NCBI RefSeq assembly: GCF_024273235.1
Contig: NZ_JANBVH010000015.1
Location: forward strand, 43,174-107,173
Length of the DNA stretch: 64,000 nt
Direction of reading: 5' to 3'
From: Sphingomonas faeni
GTDB taxonomy: Bacteria; Pseudomonadota; Alphaproteobacteria; Sphingomonadales; Sphingomonadaceae
Made by a program: the position numbers and the translations under genes. Shown here piece after piece: positions 62,325 to 64,000 of this stretch. Numbering within the stretch: position 1 is the first letter of the stretch; each line of letters begins with the position of its first letter. Under the pieces are notes generated by a model. That model saw only the letters and a program-made list of their open reading frames with translations. It did no database searches and was not told where the DNA came from.

Positions 62325-62436
62325 GCTCCCCTCGCTGAAAGGGAGGGGCTGGGGGTGGGTAGGCTCGTTCGTGCCCCAGCGGTTGGGATATGCGGAAGCC
62401 GACCCACCCCCGACCCCTCCCTTCCAGGGAGGGGGG
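62325..62436. repeat. Dispersed inverted repeat, family 1 (copy c)
   Basis: GCTCCCCTCGCTGAAAGGGA ... GGGGTGGGT and ACCCACCCCCGACCCC ... CCAGGGAGGGGGG. Between convergent MATE and NYN genes, it may serve as terminator for both. Confidence 0.8.
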
Positions 62437-62441
62437 AAGGT

Positions 62442-63206
62442 TTACCGCAGGCGCTTTACGAACGACCGGCCACCTTCGCGACGTTCGTGCTGGAAGTTCG
62501 GGATCGTCTCGATCAGGTCCGACAGCCGGTTGAACCCGTAGTTGCGCGCATCGAAGCTCGATCGGTTGCCCGCCAGCTGCCCCAGTTCGGCGACGCTGGC
62601 GTACCCCTTCTCGTCGCGCTTCACGGCGTTGTAGGCGTCGATCAGCAGCTTGATGACCTGCTCGTCGATCGGCTGCGCGGTCTTCGGGCGAGCGATCGGC
62701 GCCGGTGTCACGGCTTTCTCACCTGCCACGGGGGCCGGCGTCGGCGCAGGCATCGCCTGCGACGTTTCGTTCAGTGCGCCGACGTCGATGAACCGCGTGC
62801 AGGCCTGACGGAATCCCTCCGGCGTGCGGCTCGTGCCAAAGCCGTACACCGGGATGCCGTCCTGGCGGATGCGCGTCGCGAGCGGCATGAAATCGCTGTC
62901 CGACGACATGATGCCGAAGCCGTCGATGCGGCCGCGAAACAGCAGGTCCATCGCGTCGATCGTCATCTTCATGTCGGTCGCGTTCTTGCCCTTGGTCAGG
63001 TCGAACTGCTGCTGCGGCTCGATGCCGTGCTTGATCGACATGTCGCTCCACGCTTTCAGCGCGGGCTTCGACCAGTTGCCGTACACCCGCCGGACGTTGA
63101 CCGTGCCGAGCTCGGCGAGGACGGTCAGCACCGGGTCGAGGGTCGCGGCGGAGGCATTGTCCGCGTCGATCAGGAGGGCGACGTTGCGCGTTGTGGTATC
63201 GATCAT
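62442..63206 (-). CDS. NYN-domain (LabA/DUF88-type) protein with LOTUS-like domain
   Basis: 254 residues from ATG 63206. N-terminal NYN/PIN-like nuclease domain about 8-145: VALLIDADNASAATLDPVL, KNATDMKMTIDAMDLLFRG, GIMSSDSDFMPLATRIRQDG; the acidic residues of the predicted active site (Asp in LIDADN, TDMKMTIDAMD, SSDSDF) are present. A Pro-rich linker is followed by a C-terminal OST-HTH/LOTUS-like domain (about 180-254). Predicted to bind or cut RNA. Confidence 0.85.
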   Translation of the reverse strand: MIDTTTRNVALLIDADNASAATLDPVLTVLAELGTVNVRRVYGNWSKPALKAWSDMSIKHGIEPQQQFDLTKGKNATDMKMTIDAMDLLFRGRIDGFGIMSSDSDFMPLATRIRQDGIPVYGFGTSRTPEGFRQACTRFIDVGALNETSQAMPAPTPAPVAGEKAVTPAPIARPKTAQPIDEQVIKLLIDAYNAVKRDEKGYASVAELGQLAGNRSSFDARNYGFNRLSDLIETIPNFQHERREGGRSFVKRLR

Positions 63207-63216
63207 GCGCGCAGGA

Positions 63217-63597
63217 TTAGCCGCGCGCGCGCCCCGCGTCCACGCTCCACGCGCCGCCCCCCGCTGCGGCGAGATACAGGAAGACGAAGCAGTAGAGCAC
63301 CGCCGGCTCGCCGCCATTGGCGATCGGGAAGGGGCCTTGCGGGAAATGCGCGAGGAAATAGGCGACGGCGGACATGCCCGACAGCACAAACGCCACCGGT
63401 CGCGTGAACAGGCCGATGATCAGCATGCCGCCGCCGACGACTTCGAGTACGCCGGCGACGTAGAGCAACGGGTTCATCGGCATCGGGAAGGGCGGCAGGC
63501 CGAAGAACTTCGAGATGCCGTGGCTGAAGAACACGAGCGCGACGACGATGCGCATGACGCTCAGCAGGCGAGCGGACCAGGTGGCGGGTATCGGCAT
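63217..63597 (-). CDS. DoxX-family membrane protein
   Basis: 126 residues from ATG 63597 (GAGG 9 nt upstream). Four transmembrane segments; LSVMRIVVALVFFSHGISKF and GVLEVVGGGMLIIGLFTRPV are DoxX/YphA signatures. The family is linked to thiosulfate:quinone reductase subunits or to oxidative-stress complexes (MRC); role here unknown. It lies 10 nt upstream of the NYN gene. Confidence 0.88.
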   Translation of the reverse strand: MPIPATWSARLLSVMRIVVALVFFSHGISKFFGLPPFPMPMNPLLYVAGVLEVVGGGMLIIGLFTRPVAFVLSGMSAVAYFLAHFPQGPFPIANGGEPAVLYCFVFLYLAAAGGGAWSVDAGRARG

Positions 63598-63696
63598 GGG
63601 GGAGTCCTCGGTGTCGTTGCGTTGGCGAAACGTCACACGCGCGCGGGGCGAGGTCAATTTATGTAAATCGAAACGGATCGTTGACGGGGGACCCAC

Positions 63697-63822
63697 GATC
63701 CTCCCCCGCCAGGGGGAGGTGGCACCGAAGGTGACGGAGGGGGAGGCAGGCGCAACGATCGTTTCCCTTTCCTCCCCCTCCGTCTGGCAGCGCCAGCCAC
63801 CTCCCCCTGGCGGGGGAGGATC
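63697..63822. repeat. Dispersed inverted repeat, family 2 (copy b)
   Basis: GATCCTCCCCCGCCAGGGGG-AGGTGGC and its complement at the far end, with inner arms GGAGGGGGAGG / CCTCCCCCTCC. Same plan as 38600-38718. Confidence 0.85.
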
Positions 63823-63828
63823 ACGAGG

Positions 63829-63999
63829 TCAGGGATATTCGATCGCGATTACCTCGTATTCGCGTTCGCCTGCGGGTAGGTCCACCCGGCGAACATCGCC
63901 GATCGCCGCGCCGCGCAGGGCGCGCGCGAACGGCGAGTTCCAGCCGATTCTTCCGTTGCTCGCGTCGGTCTCGTCGTCGCCTACCAGCGTCAGAATCCG
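63829..63999 (-). CDS. GreA/GreB-family transcription elongation factor (3' part only)
   Basis: 57 codons open to the window edge, ending in TGA at 63831-63829. RILTLVGDDETDASNGRIGW, NSPFARALRGAAIGD, VRRVDLPAGEREYEVIAIEY is the C-terminal FKBP-like domain of the Gre family (GreB or a Gre-related protein). It rescues backtracked RNA polymerase. The coiled-coil N-terminal domain lies beyond the window. Confidence 0.85.
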   Translation of the reverse strand, partial: RILTLVGDDETDASNGRIGWNSPFARALRGAAIGDVRRVDLPAGEREYEVIAIEYP

Positions 64000-64000
64000 C

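Overview
The window is GC-rich chromosomal DNA of an alphaproteobacterium, most likely a sphingomonad (Sphingomonas or Novosphingobium type). This is inferred from the PopZ-family protein, the aroK-aroB and xerD-accA neighbourhoods, the TonB-dependent receptors, the many aromatic-catabolism families and the many palindromic intergenic repeats. No rRNA gene or plasmid or phage replication gene is present.

Bases 1-26.9 kb are an accessory catabolic cluster. It holds a vanillin/salicylaldehyde-type aldehyde dehydrogenase (partial), two TonB-dependent receptors, a TetR regulator, an MhpA-like FAD hydroxylase with an acetoacetate-decarboxylase-like protein, a YceI protein with an unusual double GntR-type regulator, an extradiol-type VOC dioxygenase with an SDR and an NTF2-like protein, an MFS transporter, and an FAH-hydrolase / histidinol-dehydrogenase-like / SDR operon. 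Interleaved are two copies of an undescribed exported module: a DUF6152 protein, a 'GHWEGD' protein with two conserved cysteines, and an NTF2/SnoaL-like protein. A DUF6644 membrane-protein gene pair is present twice, 12.9 kb apart, almost identical. Three transcription units share a precisely spaced promoter-like element (TTGACC, then CAAATATGACT), and three others share a CACCTAACTC element, which suggests two regulons within the cluster. The cluster ends next to the 3' end of tRNA-Thr(TGT), a typical island boundary, though no integrase is visible.

Bases 27-44.5 kb are mainly housekeeping: DUF429, tag and rarA in overlapping frames; a His-rich PadR (YqjI/NfeR-like) regulator with a DUF2218 gene; a glycosyltransferase; radA; a YkgJ-type cysteine-cluster protein; cvpA; an Fe-S scaffold protein; a KefB-like antiporter; DUF423; aroK-aroB with a tiny DUF2256 gene; a secreted 617-residue protein; xerD and accA.

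Bases 44.5-52.7 kb hold two Flp-type pilins without tad genes, a MutT-like Nudix protein, a probable stress cluster (membrane protein, small repeat protein, PAS-PAS-PAS-LuxR regulator, CsbD-like protein), an MFS transporter, an ArsB-like transporter and tRNA-Cys(GCA). Bases 52.9-64 kb hold an AraC regulator, pcm-tolC behind a perfect operator-like palindrome, popZ, valS with a palindromic repeat inserted in frame, a MATE transporter, a NYN/LabA protein, a DoxX protein and the 3' part of a GreA/GreB-family gene.

Many genes overlap by 1-4 nt (ATGA, GTGA, TTGA), and several likely start codons are GTG or TTG. At least eight sequence types of dispersed inverted repeats occupy intergenic regions; 60.24-60.80 kb is made almost wholly of them.
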